64,000 nt of DNA from contig OMRP01000002.1 of NCBI GenBank assembly GCA_900313615.1, positions 62,001-126,000 of the forward strand, in the 5' to 3' direction. The position numbers were made by a program, and so were the translations under genes. This DNA comes from an uncultured Prevotellaceae bacterium (GTDB lineage Bacteria > Bacteroidota > Bacteroidia > Bacteroidales > Bacteroidaceae). Positions within the stretch are counted from its first letter, which is position 1. Each line of letters opens with the position of its first letter. Shown piece after piece: positions 8,036 through 16,269 of this stretch. The notes beneath the pieces are model-generated. The model had not been told where the DNA came from. It did no database searches and saw only the letters and a list, made by a program, of their open reading frames with translations.

Positions 8036-8092
8036 GGGAAGTTAAAAGGAATGGAAGGGAAGTTAAAAGGAAAGGAAGGGACATTAGCTAAA
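8036..8092. repeat. AAGTTAAAAGGAA(T/A)GGAAGGG tandem repeat
   Basis: About three imperfect copies of gaagttaaaaggaaaggaaggg lie between typA and the barrel-protein gene. They are purine-rich on the plus strand and non-coding. Confidence 0.6.
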
Positions 8093-8147
8093 TAGTAGCA
8101 TTTGTCGCTTTAACTTCCAAGCGAAGCAATAACTTACCTTCGTTATA

Positions 8148-9950
8148 TTATTCTTTGTTGGCGCGTTTGCGGTCGTTATGGTCGAGGATGGTCTTGCGCA
8201 TGCGGATGGCTTTCGGCGTACACTCCACATACTCATCACCCTTGATATATTCGAGCGACTCCTCGAGCGACAGTTGCACCTTGGGGATGATACGCGCTTT
8301 CTCATCGCTACCCGAAGCACGCACGTTAGTGAGTTGCTTGGCCTTGGTGACGTTGATGACGAGGTCGTTGTCATGCACATGCTCGCCCACCACCTCTCCG
8401 GCGTATACCTCCTCGCCCGGGTCGATGAAGAACTTACCACGGTCTTGCAGTTTGTCGATGCTGTAGGCATAGGCTGTACCCGTTTCCATGGCAATCATCG
8501 AGCCATTGACGCGTCGTTCGATGTCGCCCTTATAGGGTTGGTACTCCTTAAAGCGGTGCGCCATGATGGCCTCACCCTGTGACGCCGTAAGCACATTGGT
8601 GCGCAGACCGATGATACCACGCGACGGCATGTCGAACTCGATATTCGTGCGATCGCCCTGTGTTTCCATCGATGTCAGTTCACCCTTGCGTCGTGTGACC
8701 ATATCAATCATCTTCGACGCAAACTCCTCCGGCACATTGATGGTCAGTTCCTCCACCGGTTCGCAGCGCACGCCGTCGATTTCCTTGTAGATGACTTGTG
8801 GCTGTCCCACTTGCAGTTCGTAACCCTCGCGCCGCATCGTCTCGATGAGTACGGAAAGATGGAGCACGCCACGTCCGCTGACAATCCATTTATCGGTGGA
8901 GTCTTCGAAGGGAGCCACACGCAGTGCGAGGTTTTTCTCCAGCTCCTTCTGCAGACGCTCGTAGATATGGCGTGATGTGCAGTATTTACCCTCTTTGCCG
9001 AAGAATGGCGAGTCGTTGATCGTGAAGAGCATCGACATGGTAGGTTCGTCGATGGCAATAGGAGGCAGCGGTTCCGGGTTTTCGAAATCGCAGATAGTAT
9101 CGCCGATTTCGAAACGCTCCAGTCCGATGAGTGCGCAAATGTCGCCACTCTGCACCTCATGCGTCTTCACATGACCCATGCCCTCGAAGGTGTGCAGTTC
9201 CTTGATGCGCGTCTTCTCCATCGAGCCATCACGGTGTGCCACAGTGATATTCATGCCTTCGGTGAGAGTACCTCGGTGTACACGTCCCACGGCGATACGT
9301 CCCGTGTATGACGAATAGTCGAGCGAGGTGATGAGCATCTGCGGTGTTCCTTCGATGACCTGCGGTGCCGGTATCACCTCAATGATTTTGTCGAGGAGGT
9401 AAGTAATGTCGTTGGTAGGCGTGTTGTAATCCTCGCCCATCCATCCGTTCTTCGCACTGCCATAGACCACGGGGAAATCGAGTTGGTCTTCTGTGGCGTT
9501 GAGTGAGAACATCAGGTCGAACACCATTTCATATACCTCTTCAGGGCGGCAGTTGGGTTTGTCGACCTTGTTGACCACCACGATGGGTTTCAGTCCAATC
9601 TGCAGTGCTTTTTGCAGCACGAAACGCGTCTGCGGCATCGGTCCTTCGAAAGCATCCACGAGGAGGAGGCAGCCGTCGGCCATGTTGAGCACACGTTCCA
9701 CCTCGCCACCAAAGTCAGAGTGTCCCGGGGTGTCGATGATATTGATTTTTGTGCCCTTATAGTTGATGGACACGTTTTTCGAGAGTATGGTTATGCCTCG
9801 CTCGCGCTCCAAGTCGTTGTTGTCAAGCACTTGGCTACTGATGTTCTGTCCTTCACGGAAGAGGTGTCCAGCTAGCATCATCTTGTCGACGAGCGTCGTC
9901 TTTCCGTGGTCTACGTGAGCGATAATGGCGATGTTTCTGATGTCCTGCAT
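8148..9950 (-). CDS. typA: ribosome-associated translational GTPase TypA/BipA
   Basis: A 600-residue translation-factor GTPase that binds the ribosome and helps 50S assembly and stress adaptation. The G domain is intact: AHVDHGKTT (11-19), [11 protein letters not shown] and NKVDKP. It is followed by a beta-barrel domain II (about 205-290), EF-G-like domains III and V, and the BipA-specific C-terminal domain ending in a Lys/Arg-rich tail. Length is normal for the family. The gene is divergent from rpsO; both have TACCTTTG -7 boxes in a 145-bp spacer. Assignment is firm. Confidence 0.97.
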   Translation of the reverse strand: MQDIRNIAIIAHVDHGKTTLVDKMMLAGHLFREGQNISSQVLDNNDLERERGITILSKNVSINYKGTKINIIDTPGHSDFGGEVERVLNMADGCLLLVDAFEGPMPQTRFVLQKALQIGLKPIVVVNKVDKPNCRPEEVYEMVFDLMFSLNATEDQLDFPVVYGSAKNGWMGEDYNTPTNDITYLLDKIIEVIPAPQVIEGTPQMLITSLDYSSYTGRIAVGRVHRGTLTEGMNITVAHRDGSMEKTRIKELHTFEGMGHVKTHEVQSGDICALIGLERFEIGDTICDFENPEPLPPIAIDEPTMSMLFTINDSPFFGKEGKYCTSRHIYERLQKELEKNLALRVAPFEDSTDKWIVSGRGVLHLSVLIETMRREGYELQVGQPQVIYKEIDGVRCEPVEELTINVPEEFASKMIDMVTRRKGELTSMETQGDRTNIEFDMPSRGIIGLRTNVLTASQGEAIMAHRFKEYQPYKGDIERRVNGSMIAMETGTAYAYSIDKLQDRGKFFIDPGEEVYAGEVVGEHVHDNDLVINVTKAKQLTNVRASGSDEKARIIPKVQLSLEESLEYIKGDEYVECTPKAIRMRKTILDHNDRKRANKE

Positions 9951-9974
9951 TGTTTTTTACCTTAAAATCGGGTG

Positions 9975-9982
9975 CAAAGGTA
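9975..9982 (-). promoter_or_regulatory. -7 promoter box for typA
   Basis: TACCTTTG on the minus strand lies 25 nt before the typA ATG. No clear TTTG was found at the -33 distance. Confidence 0.6.
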
Positions 9983-10045
9983 CAAAAAATATAGGGATGG
10001 ATAATAAAAAACCACTTATTATTTTTTTGTTTGCGGAAAAAATCG

Positions 10046-10053
10046 TACCTTTG
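10046..10053 (+). promoter_or_regulatory. -7 promoter box for rpsO
   Basis: TACCTTTG lies 43 nt before the rpsO ATG, preceded by GCGGAAAAAATCG. TTTG words at 10026 and 10030 are closer than the usual 19-20 nt. Confidence 0.6.
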
Positions 10054-10095
10054 CACCCGCATTTTTCAAAAAACATTAATCATTAACAAGTAGCT

Positions 10096-10365
10096 ATGTA
10101 TTTAGATCAAGCGAAAAAACAAGAGATCTTTGGCAAGTACGGAAAGTCCAACACTGATACTGGTTCAGCTGAGAGCCAGATAGCATTGTTCTCCTACCGT
10201 ATTTCCCATCTGACGGAGCATCTGAAGAAAAACCGTAAAGATCATACTACCGCAAGGGCACTGACCCAGTTGGTAGGAAAGCGCCGCGCATTGCTCAACT
10301 ATCTGTACGACCGCGATGTCAATCGCTATCGTGCTATCATCAAGGCCCTCGGTCTTCGCAAGTAA
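10096..10365 (+). CDS. rpsO: 30S ribosomal protein S15
   Basis: An 89-residue ribosomal protein that binds the central domain of 16S rRNA early in small-subunit assembly. The diagnostic pattern is complete: TGSAESQIALFSYRISHLTEH (with one-residue family variations), HLKKNRKDH and KRRALLNYLYDRD. Length equals the family norm. It is monocistronic: it has its own promoter, and a strong terminator follows 25 nt after the stop. Confidence 0.98.
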   Translation: MYLDQAKKQEIFGKYGKSNTDTGSAESQIALFSYRISHLTEHLKKNRKDHTTARALTQLVGKRRALLNYLYDRDVNRYRAIIKALGLRK

Positions 10366-10390
10366 TCGCGGTAAGATGCAAAAAGACAAA

Positions 10391-10416
10391 AAAACCTCCC
10401 AAACGGGAGGTTTTTT
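10391..10416 (+). terminator. intrinsic terminator of rpsO
   Basis: AACCTCCC pairs with GGGAGGTT around an AAAC loop, followed by a six-T run. Confidence 0.92.
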
Positions 10417-10418
10417 AT

Positions 10419-10541
10419 ACCTCCCCCTGGCCCCCTCCCAAGGAGGGGGGACGGAGAACACCACGGGCTAATCCCTCCTAAGGAAAGTGAAAAGGGGAAA
10501 GGAAAGGGAAAAGGAAAGGGAAAAGGAAAAAAGAGGGGATT
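10419..10541. repeat. GC-rich hairpin copy plus GGGAAAAGGAAA tract
   Basis: A variant of the hairpin family (CCCCCTCCC/AAGG/AGGGGGG) is followed at 10486-10535 by a purine tract of aaaggggaaaggaaa words, up to the end of folK. Confidence 0.6.
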
Positions 10542-10985
10542 TTAGGGTTGAGGGGGAATGTTTTCAAGTATCTCCTTTAGGGGAATCATGACGAATGAAC
10601 GCTCGTACATTCGGGGATGTGGAATGATGAGGTCGGGGTCGTTGACGGTGATGTCGTCGTAAAGAAGGATGTCGATATCGATGACGCGGTCGTGATAGAT
10701 TCCATTTTTCGATTTCCTTCGTCTTCCCAACTGGCGTTCTATGCGTTGCGTGACAGAGAGAAGTTCGTGCGGCGTCAATGACGTGACGCAGCACAATGCA
10801 GCATTGACAAAAAGATTTTCAGAGTCGAAGCCCACCGGCTTCGTTACATGAAAAGCAGATTGGCGCACCACGTGCCCAACCTGCTTTTCTATTTCGTTGA
10901 CCGCCCTCTGGAGATAGGCCTGTCTATCGCCCATATTTGACCCCAGGGCTAAATAAACGGTATGCGTTTCAGCGTCGTTCTTCAT
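10542..10985 (-). CDS. folK: 2-amino-4-hydroxy-6-hydroxymethyldihydropteridine pyrophosphokinase
   Basis: A 147-residue cytoplasmic enzyme that transfers pyrophosphate from ATP to 6-hydroxymethyl-7,8-dihydropterin in folate synthesis. The N-terminal LALGSNMGD motif, the catalytic acidic motif DIDILLYDD and the signature HPRMYERSFVMIPL are all present. The start is ATG 10985, whose A is also the last base of the queA stop (TGATG). An open extension upstream lies wholly inside queA and is rejected. It is the last gene of the ftsX-to-folK operon. folE is separate in this window (44839). Confidence 0.95.
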   Translation of the reverse strand: MKNDAETHTVYLALGSNMGDRQAYLQRAVNEIEKQVGHVVRQSAFHVTKPVGFDSENLFVNAALCCVTSLTPHELLSVTQRIERQLGRRRKSKNGIYHDRVIDIDILLYDDITVNDPDLIIPHPRMYERSFVMIPLKEILENIPPQP

Positions 10986-12103
10986 CAATCGTCGAGGATA
11001 AGCATGGCATCGCCGTAGCAGCCGAAGCGGTATCCATTCTCCGATGCCATATCGTAAGCTTTCATCACGAGGTCGTAACCACCGAAAGCGCATTCCGACA
11101 TGAGCAATGTGGAGTAAGGATGATAGAAATTGCCTACCATGCAGTCGGCCAATTTGAAATCATAGGGAGGGAAGATGAATTTGTTGGTCCACCCTTCATA
11201 TTCCTTAAGGAGTCCATCGGTGCCCACCGCCGTTTCCGTAGCCTTGATGACACTTGTTCCCACAGCGCACACCTTATGTCCCGCCGCCTTGGTCTCGTTG
11301 ACGATACGGCAAGCCTCAGCATCTACGAACATCTGTTCATTGTCCATCTTATGCTTCGTGAGGTCCTCCACCTCGATATTGTGGAAGTTGCCCAATGCGC
11401 AGTGCATGGTGATGTAGGCGAAATTGATGCCACGAATCTCCATGCGTTTCATCAGTTCACGGCTGAAATGCAATCCTGATGCAGGAGCCGTGACAGCGCC
11501 CTCGTTTTTGGCGTATATGCACTGAAAGGCCTCCATGTCTTCTGGCTTGGCCTCTCTTCTGTCGACGATATAATGAGGCAGTGGTGCTGCTCCCAGCGCA
11601 TACAGTTCGCGTTTGAACTCATCGTGCGGACAGTCGTATAAGAATCGCAAGGTACGTCCACGGCTTGTGGTATTGTCGATTACCTCAGCCACCATAGTAC
11701 CGCTGTCATCGAAGAACAATTTGTTGCCTATGCGTATTTTGCGTGCTGGCTCCACCAACACATCCCACAGGCGCATCTCCTCATTTAGTTCGCGCAGCAG
11801 GAACACCTCTATCTTGGCATCCGTTCTTTCCTTGGTGCCGTAGAGACGTGCCGGAAACACCTTGGTATCGTTGAATACGAAGGTATCGCCCTCATCAAAA
11901 TAATCAAGCACATTACGGAAGTCGAGGAACACGGGGTTTCCCTCATCGTCTTTCAGCGGCTCTCCCTTATCGTCGGTCTTATACATGTCAATGCGCTGCG
12001 ACTGCCGATGGACTATCATCAATCGACATTCATCGCGGTGGTACGACGGATAGAGAGCAACCTGTTCTTCGTTGAGTTTGAATTTGAATTGCGACAGTTT
12101 CAT
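10985..12103 (-). CDS. queA: S-adenosylmethionine:tRNA ribosyltransferase-isomerase
   Basis: A 372-residue cytoplasmic enzyme that transfers and isomerises the ribosyl moiety of SAM onto preQ1 at tRNA position 34, making epoxyqueuosine. Typical features are the N-terminal [19 protein letters not shown] block, the central [12 protein letters not shown] and the C-terminal [12 protein letters not shown]. Length is somewhat above the commonest 340-350 because of an insert ([15 protein letters not shown]) near residues 45-60, common in Bacteroidales. Its stop overlaps the folK start, and truB is 48 bp upstream, so it lies in the same operon. Confidence 0.96.
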   Translation of the reverse strand: MKLSQFKFKLNEEQVALYPSYHRDECRLMIVHRQSQRIDMYKTDDKGEPLKDDEGNPVFLDFRNVLDYFDEGDTFVFNDTKVFPARLYGTKERTDAKIEVFLLRELNEEMRLWDVLVEPARKIRIGNKLFFDDSGTMVAEVIDNTTSRGRTLRFLYDCPHDEFKRELYALGAAPLPHYIVDRREAKPEDMEAFQCIYAKNEGAVTAPASGLHFSRELMKRMEIRGINFAYITMHCALGNFHNIEVEDLTKHKMDNEQMFVDAEACRIVNETKAAGHKVCAVGTSVIKATETAVGTDGLLKEYEGWTNKFIFPPYDFKLADCMVGNFYHPYSTLLMSECAFGGYDLVMKAYDMASENGYRFGCYGDAMLILDD

Positions 12104-12151
12104 ATATGATTTTTTGAGTTTTTTTAAGTTGACGAGTTGTTTGGGAGATTA

Positions 12152-12862
12152 TTAGTTTCTATTAGTTTCTAACTCCTGACGGTCGAGCCAAGCCGGGAAG
12201 TCATCAAGAGAGATGCAGTCTTCCTCCTTTACGTCGCCCACGCGGGTGCGTCGGAGTGCGGTGAGATAGGCACCGCTACCCAGCGCCTTGCCGATGTCGC
12301 GCGCCAACGCCCTGATGTAAGTGCCTTTGCCGCATACCACACGAATGGTGATACGCATGGTCTCGGCATCGAAATGCTCGAGTTCTATCTCGTCGATGCG
12401 TAGCACCTTCGGTTTCAGTTGCACCCCCTCGCCTTTTCGCATGAGGTCGTATGCTCTTTTCCCATCGACCTTACATGCCGAATATTCTGGTGGCACCTGT
12501 TCTATCTCTCCCAGAAACTGAGTGAGCGTCTCGTTGACGAGCGCCTCCGTAATATGTTTGGTGGGGAAGGTGGCATCCACAGGATGTTCCATGTCGAAAC
12601 TCGGTGTGGTAGCCCCCAGCTGTAGCGTAGCCCGGTATTCTTTGGTATGCTGTTGCAACTGGTCAATTTGTTTCGTCGCCCTTCCCGTGCAAAGGATGAG
12701 CACCCCTGTTGCCAGCGGGTCAAGCGTTCCCGCATGTCCTGTCTTGATTCTGCGCACTCCCATTTTTCTCGAAATGAGATAGCGGATATGCGCCAATGCC
12801 CCAAAACTAGTCATGCCATAGGGCTTGTCGACAGGTATGATGACCCCCTCGTAGAAATTCAT
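12152..12862 (-). CDS. truB: tRNA pseudouridine(55) synthase
   Basis: A 236-residue cytoplasmic enzyme that makes pseudouridine 55 in the tRNA T-loop. The catalytic motif GHAGTLDPLATGVL carries Asp48, and the N-terminal DKPYGMTSF and RRIKTGH blocks are present. Family motifs II/III appear as KVDGKRAYDLMRKGE and VVCGKGTYIRALARDIG. It starts at ATG 12862, overlapping the uppP stop as TGATG, which supports both coordinates and translational coupling. The 3' end carries a small direct repeat (attagtttct twice). Confidence 0.96.
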   Translation of the reverse strand: MNFYEGVIIPVDKPYGMTSFGALAHIRYLISRKMGVRRIKTGHAGTLDPLATGVLILCTGRATKQIDQLQQHTKEYRATLQLGATTPSFDMEHPVDATFPTKHITEALVNETLTQFLGEIEQVPPEYSACKVDGKRAYDLMRKGEGVQLKPKVLRIDEIELEHFDAETMRITIRVVCGKGTYIRALARDIGKALGSGAYLTALRRTRVGDVKEEDCISLDDFPAWLDRQELETNRN

Positions 12863-13725
12863 CAGTCAACCATTACCAGTGAATGTCCTGTGAGCAGGAG
12901 CACCAGGATGACGGCACCAACGATGATACGATAGACGCCGAAAGCCTTGAAACCATATTTTGTGAGGAAGGCCACGAACCACTTCATGGCCAGCAGTGCT
13001 ACAACAAACGCCACCACGCATCCCAGAGCGAGCATCGACAAGTTGCTTCCCGTAGCCCAGTCGGTGTTCGCGTCTTCAGCGAAGAACACCTCGAGCACGT
13101 CGAGAGCCGTTGCCGCCGCCATGGTGGGCACGGCGAGGAAGAACGAAAATTCTGCCGCCGCCTTGCGTGTTAGTTTCTGTGCCATACCACCCACGATGGT
13201 GGCCATGGAGCGTGATACGCCCGGAATCATGGAGATACACTGAAAGAGACCGATGTTAAACGCCCTGCGCTCTGTGATTTTCGTCTTTTCGCTGCCACGG
13301 TTGAAGATACGGTCGCAGAAGAGCATGAAGATACCACCCAGCACGAGCATGATGGCCACCACCTGTACGCTCTCAAGGAAACGGTCGATGAGTCCCGTCT
13401 TCTTGGCTATCAGTCCGATGACTGCCGCCGGTATGAATGCCACCAACAATTTCCAATAGAAGTCCCACCGGTGTATGAATTTCTGCCATGCGTTGCTTCC
13501 TGCCGGTGCCGGGGTGCGGTCGAGGCGGAAGAAGCGGTGCCAATAGAGACATACCACGGATAGGATGGCTCCGAACTGAATGATGATGGTAAATGCCTTG
13601 ACGAAAGGAGTGCTCTCTATGCCCAGGAGGTTCTGGGTGATAATCATGTGTCCTGTTGAAGAAACGGGAAGGAATTCTGTCAATCCTTCCACGATGGCCA
13701 GGATAATCGTTTCCAGTACTGTCAT
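12862..13725 (-). CDS. uppP: undecaprenyl-diphosphatase (bacitracin resistance protein)
   Basis: A 287-residue inner-membrane phosphatase that recycles undecaprenyl pyrophosphate to the monophosphate carrier for peptidoglycan and other envelope glycans. The two catalytic motifs are intact: [14 protein letters not shown] (13-26) and [10 protein letters not shown] (about 160-169). Seven or eight membrane segments are seen. It is translationally coupled on both sides: ATGA overlap with the DUF3098 gene upstream and TGATG overlap with truB downstream. Sharing an operon with ftsX links it to cell-wall growth. Confidence 0.96.
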   Translation of the reverse strand: MTVLETIILAIVEGLTEFLPVSSTGHMIITQNLLGIESTPFVKAFTIIIQFGAILSVVCLYWHRFFRLDRTPAPAGSNAWQKFIHRWDFYWKLLVAFIPAAVIGLIAKKTGLIDRFLESVQVVAIMLVLGGIFMLFCDRIFNRGSEKTKITERRAFNIGLFQCISMIPGVSRSMATIVGGMAQKLTRKAAAEFSFFLAVPTMAAATALDVLEVFFAEDANTDWATGSNLSMLALGCVVAFVVALLAMKWFVAFLTKYGFKAFGVYRIIVGAVILVLLLTGHSLVMVD

Positions 13726-14066
13726 TTCTTGCTTGCTTTCTTAACCTTTGTTACATCCTTTTTTGCAGCTTTAGTCACTGTTTTTGTGTCTTCTTCGGCC
13801 ACAATCTGTTCCTCCTTCACTGTCTCCACCGCTGTCGTGCCCTCATCTTTCGGTTTGCGCACGATGGCATAAATCATCGACACAAAGCCCAGAAAACAGA
13901 TTACCGGTGCCACTTTCACACGCATGGTGCTGAATATATCAGGATTGAAAGCCTCTTCTGTTGACGGTGCGCCACTCATCAAGATAAACCCGATGACCAC
14001 GATGGCCATACTGACGGCCAACAAGATGAAGTTGACCCTGTCGAAAGCAAAATTTCTCTTATCCAT
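13722..14066 (-). CDS. DUF3098 small membrane protein
   Basis: A 114-residue protein with two hydrophobic segments (about residues 12-30 and 48-67) and a Lys/Ala/Thr-rich cytoplasmic tail ([20 protein letters not shown]). The N-terminal [19 protein letters not shown] and IGFILMSG are characteristic of DUF3098, a Bacteroidota protein family normally encoded between ftsX and uppP. Its role is not known; the conserved position suggests a link to division or wall synthesis. The stop overlaps the uppP start (ATGA). Confidence 0.9.
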   Translation of the reverse strand: MDKRNFAFDRVNFILLAVSMAIVVIGFILMSGAPSTEEAFNPDIFSTMRVKVAPVICFLGFVSMIYAIVRKPKDEGTTAVETVKEEQIVAEEDTKTVTKAAKKDVTKVKKASKK

Positions 14067-14102
14067 TATTGATTTGAAGCGAATAAATCTTTTTCTGAAG
14101 GA

Positions 14103-14981
14103 TTAAATCTTATATAACTCACTGGCTTTCATGCGCAGGAACTTGTTCACCGACAGCCAGCTGCAGAATGTGGTGATGATGACGCCGAACACCAACACGG
14201 CCACGGCAGTTATCAGCAGCACCTGCGGTGTGATGACCTTCATCACGTCAGGCTCGTACTTAGACAACACCCACACACCAGTGCCGAGCACCGCGATGGC
14301 CACGATGCCTGCAAGAAGTCCCATACCAACGGCCCTCTTGAGGAACGGCGCCCGTATGAATCCCCATGAGGCACCCACCAGTTTCATTGTGTGGATGCTA
14401 AACCTTCGGGCATAGATACCCAAACGCACGGTATTGTTGATGAGCGAGAACGAAACAAAGAGCAGCAGGGCCGCCAACACGAGCAATACGAGGCTCACCT
14501 TGCTGAGGAAATTGTTCACGCTGTCGACGAGGTCCTGAGGATAAACAATCTCATTCACCTTCTGGCTTTGTTTCAGTTCCTCGGAAATCCATTTCAGCGA
14601 ATCGCTGTTGGCATATTCCGCCTTGAGCTGCAGTTCGATGGACGAAAGGAACGGGTTTTGCTCGGCAAATTCAGACGGGTCGATGCCCATCTCCGCCGTC
14701 TGCTCCGACAACACGGAGTCCTTGGTGATATATTGCAGCGAGCTAATATAAGGTCGTTTTCCCAGTTTGTCACACAACTGTTGAGCCTCGGGCTCTGTCG
14801 TATCATCAGCCAGCATCATCGTCACTGTGAGGTTTTCCTTGACGTAGGCCGAGAGGTTTCGGGCGGTGAACACGGTGAACACCACCATACCCAATAATAT
14901 AAGTACCAAGGCAGTACTGATGCAGGTTGTGACTAACTGCAGGCTGCCCCGGCTACGTTTTTTGCTTTTGTTTTTTCCCAT
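14103..14981 (-). CDS. ftsX: cell division ABC-type permease FtsX
   Basis: A 292-residue inner-membrane protein, partner of the ATPase FtsE (not in this window), which couples the divisome to peptidoglycan hydrolase activation. Four membrane segments are visible. A first one (about 19-42) precedes a periplasmic domain (43-165) with DSVLSEQTAEMGIDPSEF. The permease (FtsX/MacB) domain follows, with LLFVSFSLINNTVRLGIYARRF and MKLVGASWGFIRAPF. It is first gene of the six-gene operon. A TTG-N20-TATATTTG promoter lies about 28 nt upstream. Length is normal. Confidence 0.93.
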   Translation of the reverse strand: MGKNKSKKRSRGSLQLVTTCISTALVLILLGMVVFTVFTARNLSAYVKENLTVTMMLADDTTEPEAQQLCDKLGKRPYISSLQYITKDSVLSEQTAEMGIDPSEFAEQNPFLSSIELQLKAEYANSDSLKWISEELKQSQKVNEIVYPQDLVDSVNNFLSKVSLVLLVLAALLLFVSFSLINNTVRLGIYARRFSIHTMKLVGASWGFIRAPFLKRAVGMGLLAGIVAIAVLGTGVWVLSKYEPDVMKVITPQVLLITAVAVLVFGVIITTFCSWLSVNKFLRMKASELYKI

Positions 14982-15009
14982 TTTAGGATATAATACACCA
15001 AATTGGGTG

Positions 15010-15040
15010 CAAATATAGTAAAAAAATCATCGTTTTGCAA
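15010..15040 (-). promoter_or_regulatory. promoter of the ftsX-folK operon
   Basis: On the minus strand, TTG (plus 15038-15040) is followed after 20 nt by TATATTTG (plus 15010-15017), about 28 nt before the ftsX ATG. Confidence 0.7.
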
Positions 15041-15080
15041 TCCCTTTAACGACAATTAACGTGGTATACATATATAAACG

Positions 15081-15186
15081 TTTGCAAATATCGGAGAAAA
15101 GCGTAATTTTGCATAAATTACGCTGCGGCTCGGAATAATCCAAATATATTTGGTTCTCCGCTCGCCTTGCAGTAACTTTGCATAAA
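15081..15186 (+). repeat. structured promoter module, one unit with two promoter boxes
   Basis: One about 69-bp module lies upstream of the radical SAM gene. It starts with TTTG-N19-TAATTTTG (15081-15111) and ends with TTTG-N20-TAACTTTG (15149-15180). The first -7 box lies in the palindrome CGTAATTT-TGCAT-AAATTACG, and the second -33 box in CCAAATATATTTGG. The core CTGCGGCTCGGAA separates them. It matches the modules at 41020-41240 and, inverted, 49992-50150. Confidence 0.8.
15149..15180 (+). promoter_or_regulatory. gene-proximal promoter of the radical SAM gene
   Basis: TTTG at 15149-15152, a 20-nt spacer and TAACTTTG at 15173-15180, 16 nt before the ATG. The untranslated leader would be very short. 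Confidence 0.75.
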
Positions 15187-15196
15187 ATCATCTATT

Positions 15197-15976
15197 ATGA
15201 GCACCATCATCTACTCTTCGCCCATTTTTGGGCCTGTCCACAGCCGCCGACTAGGTGTTTCCTTGGGTATCAACCTGATGCCCTGCGATGGCAAGATATG
15301 CACTTTCGATTGTATCTACTGTGAATGTGGGTTCAATGCTGATCGTAGGCCCCACTCCCCCCGTCCCACACGCGAGGAGGTGGCCAGCGCCCTTGAACGA
15401 CAGTTGCAAAAGATGCAACAGGAGGGGCCGCATCCCGACGTGCTCACCTTCGCCGGCAATGGCGAGCCCACCTGCCACCCCCAGTTTGCTGACATCATGG
15501 CTGACACGGTGGCCCTGCGTGACCGTTATTGCCCCGATGCGAAGATATCGGTGCTGAGCAATGGCACACAGTTGCACCGTCAGGAGGTACGCGAAGCACT
15601 GCTGCTCGTGGACAATAACATACAGAAACTTGACACAGTGGACAACGACTATATCCACATGGTGGACCGTCCCGCCAACCCCAACTATGACGCCGCCCGA
15701 GTGGTGGAGCAGATGGCCATGATGAAGGGCCATGTCATTGTGCAGACCATGTTCATGTCAGGCACCTCACACGGAATGAACGTCGACAACACCGGTGAAG
15801 CGTATGTGTTGCCGTGGATTGACGCTCTCGTTCGCATACAACCCTCGCAGGTAATGATATATACTATCGACCGCGAGACACCCGATCACGACCTGCGTAA
15901 GGCTTCACCAGCAGTGCTCGACAGCATTGCCGAAAAGGTGAGGGCCAAAGGACTAGTTTGCAGTGTGTCGTATTAA
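15197..15976 (+). CDS. radical SAM family protein
   Basis: A 259-residue cytoplasmic iron-sulfur enzyme. The radical SAM cluster motif CX3CX2C is Cys35, Cys39 and Cys42, with extra cysteines at 30 and 44. The SAM-binding glycine-rich strand FAGNGEPT follows near residue 95. Neighbouring motifs FGPVHSRRLGVSLGINL and SNGTQLHR belong to the group of radical SAM proteins related to wybutosine-type or AmmeMemoRadiSam-like enzymes, but no substrate can be named. It is preceded by the structured promoter module and followed by a four-copy hairpin array, so it is probably monocistronic. Confidence 0.88.
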   Translation: MSTIIYSSPIFGPVHSRRLGVSLGINLMPCDGKICTFDCIYCECGFNADRRPHSPRPTREEVASALERQLQKMQQEGPHPDVLTFAGNGEPTCHPQFADIMADTVALRDRYCPDAKISVLSNGTQLHRQEVREALLLVDNNIQKLDTVDNDYIHMVDRPANPNYDAARVVEQMAMMKGHVIVQTMFMSGTSHGMNVDNTGEAYVLPWIDALVRIQPSQVMIYTIDRETPDHDLRKASPAVLDSIAEKVRAKGLVCSVSY

Positions 15977-15979
15977 CTA

Positions 15980-16190
15980 CCCACCCCAGCCCTCCCAATG
16001 GGAGGGAGCAAGAGGTGAGGGATAGACACCTACCCCGACCCTCCCAAAGGGAGGGAGCTAGAAGTGAGGGGTAGACACCCACCCCGGCCCTCCCAAAGGG
16101 AGGGAGCTAGAAGTGAGGGGTAGACACCCACCCCGGCCCTCCCAAAGGGAGGGAGCAAGAAGTGAGGGGTAAGAGGTGAGGGGTGAGAGA
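15980..16190 (+). repeat. 49-bp tandem repeat, four copies, with GC-rich hairpin
   Basis: CCCTCCC-AAA-GGGAGGG hairpins start at 15990, 16039, 16088 and 16137, a period of exactly 49. Each has the ACCCACCCCG lead-in and a GAAGTGAGGGGTAGAC tail. The tract then decays into gaggtgaggggtgagag words. It fills most of the 293-bp spacer before the helicase gene. It is not CRISPR-like because the inter-hairpin sequence is itself repeated. Confidence 0.9.
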
Positions 16191-16269
16191 ATAGACTAGA
16201 GATTCTAGAGGGACTGGAAAATTTGTGATTAATGAACTATCAAAAAAACCTAAACCATAATCATTTGAG

